The notes under the pieces: generated by a model | Seen by the model: only the letters and a program-made list of their open reading frames with translations | Told to the model about the DNA's origin: nothing | The model's database searches: none | Translations under genes and position numbers: made by a program | NCBI GenBank assembly: GCA_021404525.1 | Contig: JAAWWE010000008.1 | Location: 152,999 to 216,998 of the forward strand | DNA: 64,000 nt | Source: Rhodobiaceae bacterium | GTDB lineage: Bacteria > Pseudomonadota > Alphaproteobacteria > Parvibaculales > Parvibaculaceae | Direction: 5' to 3' | Shown: piece after piece, positions 37,066 to 46,788 of the stretch | Position numbering within the stretch: the stretch's first letter is position 1 | Layout of the letters: the number at the start of each line of letters is the position of its first letter

Positions 37066-37779
37066 TCACTCCGAAAGACCGCCAAGATCATTTAGTAGAA
37101 TGGGTCGCACAATGGCTGTCCACTCCTCATAGCCGCGCTCACTGAGATGCAGACCGTCATACCAAAAAAGCTCAGAACGCGGTTTGCCATTCTCCCCAAT
37201 CATACCACTGCTCACATCAATGTAGGTGAGCTGATCGTTCTCGGCAGCAAACGACTCGATCAATACATTCGCTTTTGAGATTTTCGGCCAACTCTCCCAA
37301 CGCAACTCCGACGGCTTGATGGACAAATAGTAGATGGGCGTGCTCGGAAGCTCCGCTTCAAAGAAAGACATCATGCCCTTGAGATCCGTAAACACCTGTT
37401 CCGCCGACTTCGGCTCCCATCCGCCAAAGTCATTATCCCCCGCATAGACGACCACGGCAGCAGGTTCATGCGGAACCACCACACGCGGCGCAAAGTGAGC
37501 GACGTGGGGAAGATGAGACCCGCCAAAGCCGCGATTCAAAACCGTAAGGGGCGCAAAATCCTCTGCCAAGGTCTCCCAGAACCGAATGCTGGAACTGCCA
37601 ATAAAGATGATCGTGCCCTCTAGCGGCGGCGCTAGGGCATCCTCTTCTTCAAAGGCAGCAATAGAGGATTCCCAAAAAGCCGCCTTCGGTTGGTTAAGTG
37701 TGTAATAGAAAAAGAGGCCCGCCACGCTCAGCCCCAGCACACATATGACTCCCCCGATCGTGAGAAAAAACCGTTTCAT
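37066..37779 (-). CDS. membrane-anchored SGNH/GDSL-type hydrolase
   Basis: 237 residues from ATG 37779, preceded by AAGGGGA; a longer frame to 37872 lacks such a site. An N-terminal anchor or uncleaved signal (FFLTIGGVICVLGLSVAGLFFYY) is followed by an SGNH fold. The nucleophile block is FIGSSSIRFW, the Asn block YAGDNDFG, and the C-terminal Asp-His pair is in YDGLHLSERGY. It is likely a periplasmic esterase or lipase-like enzyme; the substrate is unknown. Confidence 0.82.
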   Translation of the reverse strand: MKRFFLTIGGVICVLGLSVAGLFFYYTLNQPKAAFWESSIAAFEEEDALAPPLEGTIIFIGSSSIRFWETLAEDFAPLTVLNRGFGGSHLPHVAHFAPRVVVPHEPAAVVVYAGDNDFGGWEPKSAEQVFTDLKGMMSFFEAELPSTPIYYLSIKPSELRWESWPKISKANVLIESFAAENDQLTYIDVSSGMIGENGKPRSELFWYDGLHLSERGYEEWTAIVRPILLNDLGGLSE

Positions 37780-37845
37780 CACAGTCCCCTTCTTACTTTT
37801 TGCCACTTTATCACATTCCCAAAAGGCCTCTTGTTTCAACACTCC

Positions 37846-37883
37846 AACCTCTATATATGAATACCTGTTCATATATAGAGGTT
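37846..37883. promoter_or_regulatory. ArsR/SmtB-type operator, perfect inverted repeat
   Basis: AACCTCTATATATGAA (37846-37861) and its exact reverse complement (37868-37883) flank TACCTG. The core ATATGAA..N..TTCATAT matches SmtB/ArsR-family metal operators. The GAGG ribosome binding site of the arsR-like gene lies in the right arm, so repressor binding would block its own expression and that of the CDF gene. Confidence 0.85.
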
Positions 37884-37887
37884 ATAG

Positions 37888-38199
37888 ATGAGAAAGCGCG
37901 ACCAGCCGAACGACGAGGAAACCGTACTCGTCGCAGAAACCTTCAAACTCTTAGGCGATCCAAGCCGCTTGCGCATTGCCCTTGCTGTGATGAACGAACC
38001 TATCGCCGTCGGGGCCATCGCGGAGCGGCTGGACCTCTCCCCCTCGCTCGTAAGCCATCACCTGCGCCTGCTTCGCGCCGCGCGCCTTGTGCGCCCAGAG
38101 CGCGACGGCCGCACTGTGCGCTACTCCATCCATGACCACCACATTGAGCATGTGGTGAAAGACATGCTGGATCATATCCGCGAAGGAAGCAGGTCATGA
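37888..38199 (+). CDS. ArsR/SmtB-family metal-sensing repressor
   Basis: 103 residues. The winged HTH centres on IAERLDLSPSLVSHHLRLLRAARLV. The C-terminal helix carries a His/Asp metal site pattern of the alpha5 type (SIHDHHIEHVVKDMLDHI), as in zinc/cobalt sensors SmtB/CzrA. Its stop overlaps the CDF start (ATGA), making a sensor-pump operon repressed at the inverted repeat directly upstream. Confidence 0.92.
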   Translation: MRKRDQPNDEETVLVAETFKLLGDPSRLRIALAVMNEPIAVGAIAERLDLSPSLVSHHLRLLRAARLVRPERDGRTVRYSIHDHHIEHVVKDMLDHIREGSRS

Positions 38200-39134
38200 G
38201 CCACACACACTCTCACACCCATGAACATGAGCACGGCCACGATCACGATCACGGATCGGGCCATAGCCATGCCCCAGATGTGAACCACAGCAATCAACGC
38301 CGCGTGCTAGGCGCCATGTGCCTGACGGCCGGCTTCATGATGGCAGAAATTATTGGCGGCATCCTATCGGGATCGCTGGCCCTCATCGCTGATGCAGGCC
38401 ATATGGCGACAGACACCGCCGCCCTCTTCCTTGCCTACCTCGCCTTTCGCTTTTCAAACCGACCTGCCGATGCCGATCAATCCTATGGATATCACCGCGC
38501 TGAAACGCTCGCCGCCTTTGTGAATGCGCTCACCATGATAGCCCTGGTAGCCTGGATAGTATTTGAAGCGGTTCAACGCTTCTTTGACCCTGTTGAAATT
38601 CTCGGTGGTTTGATGCTCTGGGTGGCAGCGGGAGGCTTGCTTGTAAACGTGCTCGCTTTCTGGATTCTCCACTCGGGCACAAAAGGTAACCTCAACATGC
38701 ACGGGGCTGCCGTGCATGTGATGGGCGACCTGCTCGGTTCTGTCGCTGCAATCGCCGCAGCGATCATCATCCTCTATACCGGCTGGATGCCGATTGACCC
38801 ACTTCTGTCTGTCTTTGTTGCGCTTCTCATTTTGCGTTCTGCCATCGCCCTGGCACGCCAATCCGGCCACATCCTGATGGAAGGCACCCCGAAGGGCCTC
38901 GACATTGAAGAGGTCAAACAAGATCTCCTCAACTCAGTGGCAGCCGTTGAAGATGTGCATCACCTGCATGCCTGGTCGCTCACGGCGACGCGGGACGTCA
39001 TGACACTGCACGCCCGCGTCGCAGAGGATGTCAATCCAGATCAAGTGCTCATCGCGATCAATGACCGTTTGCGCCACAAGTTCCAGATCGACCACGCCAC
39101 GGTTCAAATTGAGACGGAAGCGTGCACCCACTGA
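38196..39134 (+). CDS. CDF-family divalent cation exporter (CzcD/DmeF-like)
   Basis: 312 residues, full length. The His-rich N-terminus (HTHSHTHEHEHGHDHDHG) is a cytoplasmic metal loop. Six transmembrane helices contain the tetrahedral site motifs ALIADAGHMATD in TM2 and HVMGDLLGS in TM5 (HxxxD in each), typical for Zn/Co. A C-terminal cytoplasmic ferredoxin-like domain (EEVKQDLLNSVAAVEDVHHLHAW) is present, unlike the short CDF at 11130-11774. It is regulated by the ArsR-like gene it overlaps. Confidence 0.94.
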   Translation: MSHTHSHTHEHEHGHDHDHGSGHSHAPDVNHSNQRRVLGAMCLTAGFMMAEIIGGILSGSLALIADAGHMATDTAALFLAYLAFRFSNRPADADQSYGYHRAETLAAFVNALTMIALVAWIVFEAVQRFFDPVEILGGLMLWVAAGGLLVNVLAFWILHSGTKGNLNMHGAAVHVMGDLLGSVAAIAAAIIILYTGWMPIDPLLSVFVALLILRSAIALARQSGHILMEGTPKGLDIEEVKQDLLNSVAAVEDVHHLHAWSLTATRDVMTLHARVAEDVNPDQVLIAINDRLRHKFQIDHATVQIETEACTH

Positions 39135-39152
39135 CACGCAAGGCCTGAGCAC

Positions 39153-39857
39153 TCACGCAGAAAGCACTGCCGGGACCATACTTTCAACTGCGGCCTTAAA
39201 GCCCGTGACCGGGCTGGAAAGGACCGGCACCCCCAGATCACCGCAAATCTCCGCGGCCGGAGCCATGGAGGCCTGCGCCAACACCACAACATCCGCCGTC
39301 ATAGCGACGTCGCGCAGCCGCGCTGCAATGCCCTCATGATAGTCCCGCAGTCGACCTTCGCGAAAATCTTCCCAAACACCGTCAAACACCCGCGCCTGGA
39401 CCGTGGTGAACCGGCCCGTCTTCGCAATTTCCTCCTCAACCAGCGACAAGGTAGGCCCAATTGTCTCTGGCAAAGCCGCACACACAGCGATACGCCCGCC
39501 GATCCAGGCCGCCTGCTCGCCCATAGGACGATCAATCCGCATCACGTGCGCCCCCGGAACATCCGCCCGTTCGGCTACACCGCCAAGGGTTGAGCAGGTA
39601 CAAACAATCCGCGTCGCCCCGGCGCGCACGGCCTCGTTCAACGCTTCTTCCAGCTTGAGCTCAACAGCGATACTGACCTCCCCTGCTTTCCGCACAGCAC
39701 AGAGCAGGTCTTCCCGGACGATATGTCCGACGCCCAAACCCGGCGCGAGTGCATCACGCAACCGATTGAAGGTCGCGATATGAGCCGGCGAGGTATGCAG
39801 GAACACCAAGCTGGGTTGAGATATTCGAGATGTACTGTGCAGTGACGTGCTGGTCAT
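39153..39857 (-). CDS. aspartate/glutamate racemase-family protein
   Basis: 234 residues. The first active-site loop has the expected Cys (IVCTCSTLGGVAER), but at the second site, where racemases have GCT, the sequence reads VVLAQASMAPAA, with no Cys. It may therefore be a decarboxylase or isomerase relative (maleate isomerase, Asp/Glu/hydantoin racemase clan) rather than a two-base racemase. It lies convergent with the CDF gene, 18 bp between stops, and is apparently monocistronic. Confidence 0.7.
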   Translation of the reverse strand: MTSTSLHSTSRISQPSLVFLHTSPAHIATFNRLRDALAPGLGVGHIVREDLLCAVRKAGEVSIAVELKLEEALNEAVRAGATRIVCTCSTLGGVAERADVPGAHVMRIDRPMGEQAAWIGGRIAVCAALPETIGPTLSLVEEEIAKTGRFTTVQARVFDGVWEDFREGRLRDYHEGIAARLRDVAMTADVVVLAQASMAPAAEICGDLGVPVLSSPVTGFKAAVESMVPAVLSA

Positions 39858-39887
39858 GGTTTTTCCTCATTGTTGCAGCACAAAGAA

Positions 39888-39920
39888 AAAGGCCCCCCGC
39901 GATCTTCGCGGAGGGCCTTT
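39888..39920 (-). terminator. strong intrinsic terminator after the ilvD unit
   Basis: A 14-bp stem with one mismatch, AAAGGCCCCCCGCG pairing with CGCGGAGGGCCTTT around ATCTT, is followed on the minus strand by TTTTTCTTT. Confidence 0.9.
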
Positions 39921-39947
39921 AGAAATTCGGCTTGTCGCTAGATCACA

Positions 39948-40100
39948 CTATGTCGGGTCGGCTCCCACAATTTTTTTGACGAGTTTCGCCACCACAAGCA
40001 CTCCCGCTACCGCAGCAGCAGGTTTCATGGTTGCGAGCGCGACTTCAGCGGTGCATGCACCTTGAGTTGTCAGGCCATCAGATGTGATCTCGTAATTCAT
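39948..40100 (-). CDS. 50-residue hydrophobic small protein
   Basis: ATG 40100 to TAG 39948, between ilvD and its terminator. The N-terminal half is polar (MNYEITSDGLTTQGACTAEV) and the second half is one hydrophobic or amphipathic helix (AAAVAGVLVVAKLVKKIVG). No strong ribosome binding site is present at close range (AGAGG lies 15 bp away). Position ahead of the terminator and the coherent layout favour a real gene, perhaps co-transcribed with ilvD. No family recognised. Confidence 0.42.
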   Translation of the reverse strand: MNYEITSDGLTTQGACTAEVALATMKPAAAVAGVLVVAKLVKKIVGADPT

Positions 40101-40148
40101 GGAAGTCGTCTTACGCCTCTTCTAGCGATTTGTCATCACTGTTTTTGA

Positions 40149-42005
40149 TCATTTACGTTCAATTTGTGTGACATCACGGATCGCACCCTTAGATGCATTG
40201 GTGACCATGGCGGCATAAGCGCGCAAAGCCGGGGAGATTTTTCGCTCCCGTGGTTCTGCCGGTTTCCAGCCATCGGCGCCTTTGGCATCCATGGCCGCGC
40301 GGCGTTTTGCGATCTCCTCATCAGACAAAACCGCGTTGATGGAGCGATTGGGAATATCAATCTCGATCATATCGCCCTCTTCCACCAATCCGATGAGACC
40401 ACCTTCTGCGGCTTCCGGGGACACGTGACCAATGGAGAGCCCGGAGGTTCCACCTGAGAAGCGACCATCTGTGACAAGCGCACACTCTTTGCCAAGGCCC
40501 ATCGATTTCAGATAGGACGTGGGATAAAGCATTTCCTGCATGCCCGGACCGCCCTTCGGGCCTTCATAGCGAATGACGACAACGTCACCGGCTTTGATGT
40601 CCTTGGTGGTGATGCGCTTCACCGCTTCATCCTGGCTTTCACACACCCGCGCCGGACCGGAAAATTTCCAAATGCTTTCATCGACACCGGCCGTCTTCAC
40701 GATGCAGCCTTCTTCCGACAGATTGCCGAACAGCACCGCAAGCCCACCCTCTTTGGTAAAGGCAGCCGGAACCGAGCGAATAACGCCAGTCTCCCGATCG
40801 GTATCCAACTCATTGAACCGGCTTTTCTGACTGAAAGCGACCGTCGTTCGCACGCCACCCGGTGCCGCCTTGTAAAGCGTATGCACGTCTTCCGCGTCCG
40901 TGCGCGTGATGTCCCACTGATCCAACGCCTCACCCATCGTGGGCGCATGAACGGTGGACGCGTCCCGATTGATCAGGCCACCGCGATCGAGTTGACCGAG
41001 AATAGACATGATCCCGCCTGCCCGGTGCACATCTTCAATATGAACATCAGGAACCGCTGGTGCCACTTTTGAGAGACATGGCACCCGCCGCGACAGCTCG
41101 TCCATATGATCAAGCGTGAAGTCAACTTCTGCTTCGCGCGCAATTGCCAGCAAATGCAGGATCGTATTTGTTGATCCGCCCATAGCAATGTCGAGTGCCA
41201 TGGCATTCTGGAAGGCATCGAACGTCGCGATACCCCGCGGCGTGACACTTTCGTCACCCTCTTTGTAGTAACGCCGGGTGAGCTCAACAATCTGCCGCGC
41301 AGCGCCGAGGAACAATTCCTTACGATCTGCATGAGTTGCGACAATGGTGCCATTCCCCGGCAGCGCCAGACCCAGCGCTTCCGCCAGACAGTTCATGGAG
41401 TTGGCCGTAAACATGCCTGAGCAGGAGCCGCAGGTCGGACACGCATTCTTTTCCAGCTCTTCGACTTCTGCATCTGTCCGATCGGGATTGGCCGCCTCGA
41501 CAATCGCGTCGACCAGATCAACAGCAATCTCCTTGCCATCAATGACCGCACGCCCTGCTTCCATCGGACCGCCTGTCACAAAGATCGTAGGAACATTGAG
41601 ACGCATCGTCGCGATCATCATGCCCGGCGTGATCTTGTCACAGTTGGAAATACACACCATCGCATCAGCGCAGTGGGCGTTGACCATATATTCAACGGAG
41701 TCCGCAATCAGGTCTCGTGACGGCAGTGAATAGAGCATGCCGTCATGCCCCATCGCGATCCCGTCATCAACGGCGATTGTGTTGAACTCTTTCGCGACAC
41801 CACCCGCAGCTTCAATCTCCCGAGCAACCATCTGACCCAGATCCTTCAGATGCACATGCCCCGGCACGAACTGCGTGAAGGAATTCACCACAGCAATAAT
41901 CGGCTTACCAAAATCGTCATCAGTCATACCAGTGGCGCGCCAAAGGCCGCGCGCACCAGCCATGTTCCGACCGTGGGTCGATGTGCGGGAGCGGTACGGG
42001 ATCAT
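40149..42005 (-). CDS. ilvD: dihydroxy-acid dehydratase
   Basis: Third step of valine/isoleucine synthesis: dehydrates 2,3-dihydroxy acids with an Fe-S cluster. 618 residues. Cluster ligands appear in [10 protein letters not shown] and in [18 protein letters not shown]. The C-terminal signature [19 protein letters not shown] is present. AGGAG lies 6 bp before the ATG. The gene sits behind the ilvC terminator, so it probably has its own promoter in the 50 bp upstream. Confidence 0.96.
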   Translation of the reverse strand: MIPYRSRTSTHGRNMAGARGLWRATGMTDDDFGKPIIAVVNSFTQFVPGHVHLKDLGQMVAREIEAAGGVAKEFNTIAVDDGIAMGHDGMLYSLPSRDLIADSVEYMVNAHCADAMVCISNCDKITPGMMIATMRLNVPTIFVTGGPMEAGRAVIDGKEIAVDLVDAIVEAANPDRTDAEVEELEKNACPTCGSCSGMFTANSMNCLAEALGLALPGNGTIVATHADRKELFLGAARQIVELTRRYYKEGDESVTPRGIATFDAFQNAMALDIAMGGSTNTILHLLAIAREAEVDFTLDHMDELSRRVPCLSKVAPAVPDVHIEDVHRAGGIMSILGQLDRGGLINRDASTVHAPTMGEALDQWDITRTDAEDVHTLYKAAPGGVRTTVAFSQKSRFNELDTDRETGVIRSVPAAFTKEGGLAVLFGNLSEEGCIVKTAGVDESIWKFSGPARVCESQDEAVKRITTKDIKAGDVVVIRYEGPKGGPGMQEMLYPTSYLKSMGLGKECALVTDGRFSGGTSGLSIGHVSPEAAEGGLIGLVEEGDMIEIDIPNRSINAVLSDEEIAKRRAAMDAKGADGWKPAEPRERKISPALRAYAAMVTNASKGAIRDVTQIERK

Positions 42006-42062
42006 CTCTATCTCCTCAGAAGGTGGTCTTTGAGAACCAGATAAGTCTCAGTTGATCATAAA

Positions 42063-42097
42063 AAAGGGGCCTTCGTGAACCTCACGAAAGCCCCTTT
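42063..42097 (-). terminator. intrinsic terminator after ilvC
   Basis: AAAGGGGCTTTCGTGA pairs with TCACGAAGGCCCCTTT (one mismatch) and is followed by TTT on the minus strand, 26 bp after the ilvC stop. Confidence 0.9.
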
Positions 42098-42122
42098 AAT
42101 TTTGTGGCTAAGCGAGGTCGCT

Positions 42123-43175
<1,053 letters not shown>

Positions 43176-43215
43176 TCATGCCGCTCAAATTACCTGTCAA
43201 AAATTCGGTCTTGTT

Positions 43216-43731
43216 TCACATGCCCTCTGCGCCGCGAGCGATGGCGACAACGCCGGTGCGCGACACATCCACAAGGCCCAATGGCCGCATGAGGTTGATG
43301 AAGGCTTCAATCTTGTCTGGTGTACCGGTGACTTCAAAAACAAACGAGCTATGGGTCGTATCAATCACACGGGCGCGGAACGCTTCAGAAAGCCGCAACG
43401 CCTCAACCCTCTTGTCTCCCGTTGAGGCCACTTTGATGAGCGCCATTTCCCGGTTCACCGAGGGCACATCATCCACTGAGAGGTCCACCACCTTGTGCAC
43501 TGGCACCAACCGGTCCAGCTGCGCCAGGATCTGTTCCACAACAGCAGGCGTTGCCTTCGTCACAACGGTAATGCGCGACATATGCTCAGCCGCATCCACC
43601 TCCGCCACGGTCAGGCTTTCAATATTGTAGCCGCGGCCAGAAAAGAGCCCGATAACGCGCGCAAGCACGCCTGCCTCATTGTCCACCAGGACGGCAAGCA
43701 CATGTCGTTCGGATTTACTCAGATCACTCAT
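43216..43731 (-). CDS. ilvH: acetolactate synthase, small regulatory subunit
   Basis: 171 residues from ATG 43731; a longer frame to 43806 extends into noncoding sequence. The N-terminal ACT domain (LAVLVDNEAGVLARVIGLFSGRGYNIESL) binds valine for feedback inhibition. The C-terminal domain (residues about 80-165) pairs with the catalytic subunit. It lies 144 bp downstream of ilvI. Confidence 0.95.
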   Translation of the reverse strand: MSDLSKSERHVLAVLVDNEAGVLARVIGLFSGRGYNIESLTVAEVDAAEHMSRITVVTKATPAVVEQILAQLDRLVPVHKVVDLSVDDVPSVNREMALIKVASTGDKRVEALRLSEAFRARVIDTTHSSFVFEVTGTPDKIEAFINLMRPLGLVDVSRTGVVAIARGAEGM

Positions 43732-43875
43732 TGCGTTTCGTGCCAAATCTTGAAGTCGCCCGAAGGGCAGTAATTGAATGGGAAGCGGACAAAAAGCCCG
43801 CCCCAAAGGCTTTGTTAAGTGAGGGGCTTATAGCGGATCAGGGGCCAAAGGCGAACCTTTATCACCCCACCCTCG

Positions 43876-45636
43876 TTAGACGAGCATTTTGCCCTCTTCC
43901 GTGACCGTTGGCGCATTGGGATCTTCGCCGAGGATCATCTCATTGTGGGGGGCGCCCGATGGGATCATCGGATAGCAATTCTCCGCTGGGTCGACGAGAC
44001 AGTCGAAAATGACCGGCCCAGGTGCCTCAAGCATCTCGGTGATCTTCCCATCCAGTTCTTCCGGCTTGCTGGCGCGGATACCGGTGCCGCCATAGGCCTC
44101 GGCTAGCTTCACGAAGTCCGGCAGCGCCTCAGAATAGGAATGGCTATAGCGGCCCCCATGAAGCAGCTCCTGCCACTGACGCACCATGCCCATATATTCA
44201 TTATTCAGAATAAAGATCTTGATCGGCAGCATGAACTGGATCGCAGTCGACATTTCCTGCATGCACATCTGGATCGACGCTTCACCGGCAATATCGATCA
44301 CAAGCGCATCCGGATGGGCGATCTGAGCCCCAACGGCAGCCGGCAGGCCATAGCCCATCGTGCCAAGTCCGCCAGATGTCAGCCATCGGTTCGGCTCGTC
44401 AAAATGATAGTGCTGAGCCGCCCACATCTGGTGCTGGCCCACCTCAGTGGTAATAAAGGTCTTGCGATCCTTGGTCAGCTCATAAAGGCGCTGAATCGCA
44501 TGCTGCGGCTTGATGAGCCCCTTCTCGTCCTGCTTGAAGGCAAGCGACTTCCGGCCCCGCCAGGTATCAATCTGACGCCACCAATCAGCAAGCGCTTCCT
44601 TGTCAGGCTGCGCAACCTTGGACTTCCAGATCCGGATCATGTCTTCCAGAACATGCGCGCAGTCACCAATAATCGGCACGTCTACATGAACATTCTTGTT
44701 GATGGACGAAGGATCAATGTCGATGTGAATTTTCTTCGAGTTCGGTGAAAACGCATCCAACCGACCGGTAACCCGGTCATCAAACCGTGCGCCAACACAG
44801 ATCATGACATCGCAGTCGTGCATCGCATTGTTCGCTTCATAGGTGCCGTGCATGCCGAGCATGCCGAGCCATTGATCCTCATGTGCCGGATAAGCGCCAA
44901 GACCCATCAGCGTAGAAGTCACCGGATAGCCTGTCATCTCCGCCAGCTGGCGCAGAAGCAGACTTGCATTGGGGCCTGAATTGATCACGCCGCCGCCTGT
45001 GTAGAAGATCGGCTTTTTGGCACCTGCCATCAGTTCAACAGCGCGCGTAATAGCAGACGCATCGCCTTTGATCTGCGGACGATAGGTTTTGTGGACAACA
45101 TTCGCCGGGCCCTCATAAGTGCCACTCGCGAACTGAACATCCTTAGGAATATCCACAACAACCGGACCTGGCCGCCCGTTGGTCGCAACGTAGAACGACT
45201 CATGCATAACCCGCGTCAGCTCATCAACGGAGTTAACCAGCCAATTGTGCTTCGTACAGGGGCGCGTGATGCCAACCGTGTCACACTCCTGGAACGCATC
45301 AGAGCCAATGAGATGCGTTGGAACCTGCCCTGTCAGACAAATAAGCGGAATAGAATCCATCAACGCGTCGGTAAGACCAGTAACCGCGTTCGTCGCACCA
45401 GGCCCCGATGTCACCAAAACAACACCTGGTTTCCCGGTGGAGCGCGCATAGCCTTCGGCCGCATGAACGGCACCCTGCTCATGGCGCACAAGGATGTGCT
45501 TGATGCCTTCCTGCTTGAAAATCTCATCATAGATGGGAAGCACAGCACCCCCGGGATACCCGAAAATGGTGTCGACACCGTGATCCAACAATGCGCGGAT
45601 GACGATTTGAGCGCCTGTCATCTCCTGGCCGGACAT
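43876..45636 (-). CDS. ilvI: acetolactate synthase, large catalytic subunit
   Basis: ThDP-, FAD- and Mg-dependent enzyme that joins two pyruvates, or pyruvate and 2-oxobutyrate. 586 residues. The N-terminal ThDP domain has the catalytic Glu in LVRHEQGAVHAAEGYAR. A central FAD domain follows, and the C-terminal ThDP motif reads DIAGEASIQM...LNNEYMGMVRQW. In the usual GDG/GDA motif the Mg-binding Asp is here Glu (GEAS), a conservative change. It is the first gene of the ilvIHC stretch, with a clear promoter upstream. Confidence 0.95.
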   Translation of the reverse strand: MSGQEMTGAQIVIRALLDHGVDTIFGYPGGAVLPIYDEIFKQEGIKHILVRHEQGAVHAAEGYARSTGKPGVVLVTSGPGATNAVTGLTDALMDSIPLICLTGQVPTHLIGSDAFQECDTVGITRPCTKHNWLVNSVDELTRVMHESFYVATNGRPGPVVVDIPKDVQFASGTYEGPANVVHKTYRPQIKGDASAITRAVELMAGAKKPIFYTGGGVINSGPNASLLLRQLAEMTGYPVTSTLMGLGAYPAHEDQWLGMLGMHGTYEANNAMHDCDVMICVGARFDDRVTGRLDAFSPNSKKIHIDIDPSSINKNVHVDVPIIGDCAHVLEDMIRIWKSKVAQPDKEALADWWRQIDTWRGRKSLAFKQDEKGLIKPQHAIQRLYELTKDRKTFITTEVGQHQMWAAQHYHFDEPNRWLTSGGLGTMGYGLPAAVGAQIAHPDALVIDIAGEASIQMCMQEMSTAIQFMLPIKIFILNNEYMGMVRQWQELLHGGRYSHSYSEALPDFVKLAEAYGGTGIRASKPEELDGKITEMLEAPGPVIFDCLVDPAENCYPMIPSGAPHNEMILGEDPNAPTVTEEGKMLV

Positions 45637-45772
45637 GGGGCTTCCTTCCTACAATCTTGGTGGCTCTCCTCGAGCCCCCGTGAAACAGACAAACCGCGGC
45701 CCAAATTGCGCGAAACCGGTGAAAACAAGAGATTTTCGGGGTTTTTGGCGCAAAGCCGCGGAAAACGAGGGC

Positions 45773-45801
45773 AATCTATCCACTCGATGTCCAAGGGTCA
45801 A
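45773..45801 (-). promoter_or_regulatory. ilvI promoter (TTGACC-17-TAGATT) with structured leader
   Basis: Minus strand: TTGACC (45801-45796), 17 bp, TAGATT (45778-45773), about 137 bp before the ilvI ATG. The leader contains CCGCGGC...GCCGCGG arms with inner TTGCGC/GCGCAA, able to form a long-range stem. The -35 overlaps the 3' end of miaA. Confidence 0.6.
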
Positions 45802-45804
45802 GGA

Positions 45805-46749
45805 TTATTCGTCAATAAATGAAAAGATTTTGCCAATTTGGCTTTCCAAATCTTGCGCAGATACCTTGTTCCACGAAATCATCTGTTGCCGGAACCAGGT
45901 TGATTGTCGCTTGGCATATTGACGGCTCTTAATCGCCGCCGCCTCTACCGCTTCTTCCAGCGACATGTCACCTGCGAGATAGCCGCCAAGCTCCGGCACC
46001 CCCAGCGCCTTCATGGCAGGTAAGGACGGGGCCAGCCCCTGCTTGAGCAGGGCCTCTACTTCTCTTACAGCTCCGACATCGACCATGAGGCGAAACCGGC
46101 GGTGAATCCGCTCAATGAGCCAATCTCGGTCAGGCTCCAGCACAAATTTGGCGACCGGTCCAAGGTCAGGCGCTTCCACCGGCTCCGCCTGCCACTCCGT
46201 CAAAGGCCGACCCGTGGCCCGAAAGACCTCAAGCCCCCGCGCGATGCGCTGCGGATCATTTTCATGAACCTGTGCCGCCCAGGCAGGGTCGACCTTCTTG
46301 AGGATTACATGTGCCGCCATTGGGCCGTTCTCATCAACCTCCGCCCGCGTCGCTCCCCGAATTTCGTCAGGAATGTCAGGAACCTCAACAAACCCTTCTG
46401 TGAGCGCCCGAAAATAGAGCCCAGTCCCGCCCAACACGATCGGCACTCTGCCACGCGCGTGGACATGCGCGATCGCCGACTTTGCCTCGCTGAGCCATTG
46501 TCCAGTGGAATAAACCGTGTCAGCCGACACATGCCCATAAAGATGATGGGGTGCGCGGCCCTCTTCCTCCACTGATGGACGGGCGGTCACAATCCGCAGA
46601 TCGCCATAAACCTGCATCGAGTCAGCATTGATGATCTCTCCGCCCAAACGATCCGCCAGCGCGAGTCCCAAAGCAGACTTGCCGCTGGCCGTTGGCCCTG
46701 CGATAAGGACCGCCAAAGGGTCTTGCCTGTCTCTGCCGGTCTGGCTCAC
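45805..46749 (-). CDS. miaA: tRNA dimethylallyltransferase
   Basis: Adds dimethylallyl to A37 of tRNAs reading UNN codons. 314 residues if started at GTG 46749, preferred because AGGAG lies 7 bp upstream and longer frames would overlap divergent serB. The P-loop is IAGPTASGKSALG at residues about 15-27. The substrate-binding VYGDLRIVTARPS and VLGGTGLYFRAL follow. The gene is divergent from serB. Confidence 0.93.
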   Translation of the reverse strand: MSQTGRDRQDPLAVLIAGPTASGKSALGLALADRLGGEIINADSMQVYGDLRIVTARPSVEEEGRAPHHLYGHVSADTVYSTGQWLSEAKSAIAHVHARGRVPIVLGGTGLYFRALTEGFVEVPDIPDEIRGATRAEVDENGPMAAHVILKKVDPAWAAQVHENDPQRIARGLEVFRATGRPLTEWQAEPVEAPDLGPVAKFVLEPDRDWLIERIHRRFRLMVDVGAVREVEALLKQGLAPSLPAMKALGVPELGGYLAGDMSLEEAVEAAAIKSRQYAKRQSTWFRQQMISWNKVSAQDLESQIGKIFSFIDE

Positions 46750-46788
46750 TTCACAGCTCCTGAAAACGAAAGCGTCTCCGCCTCCATC

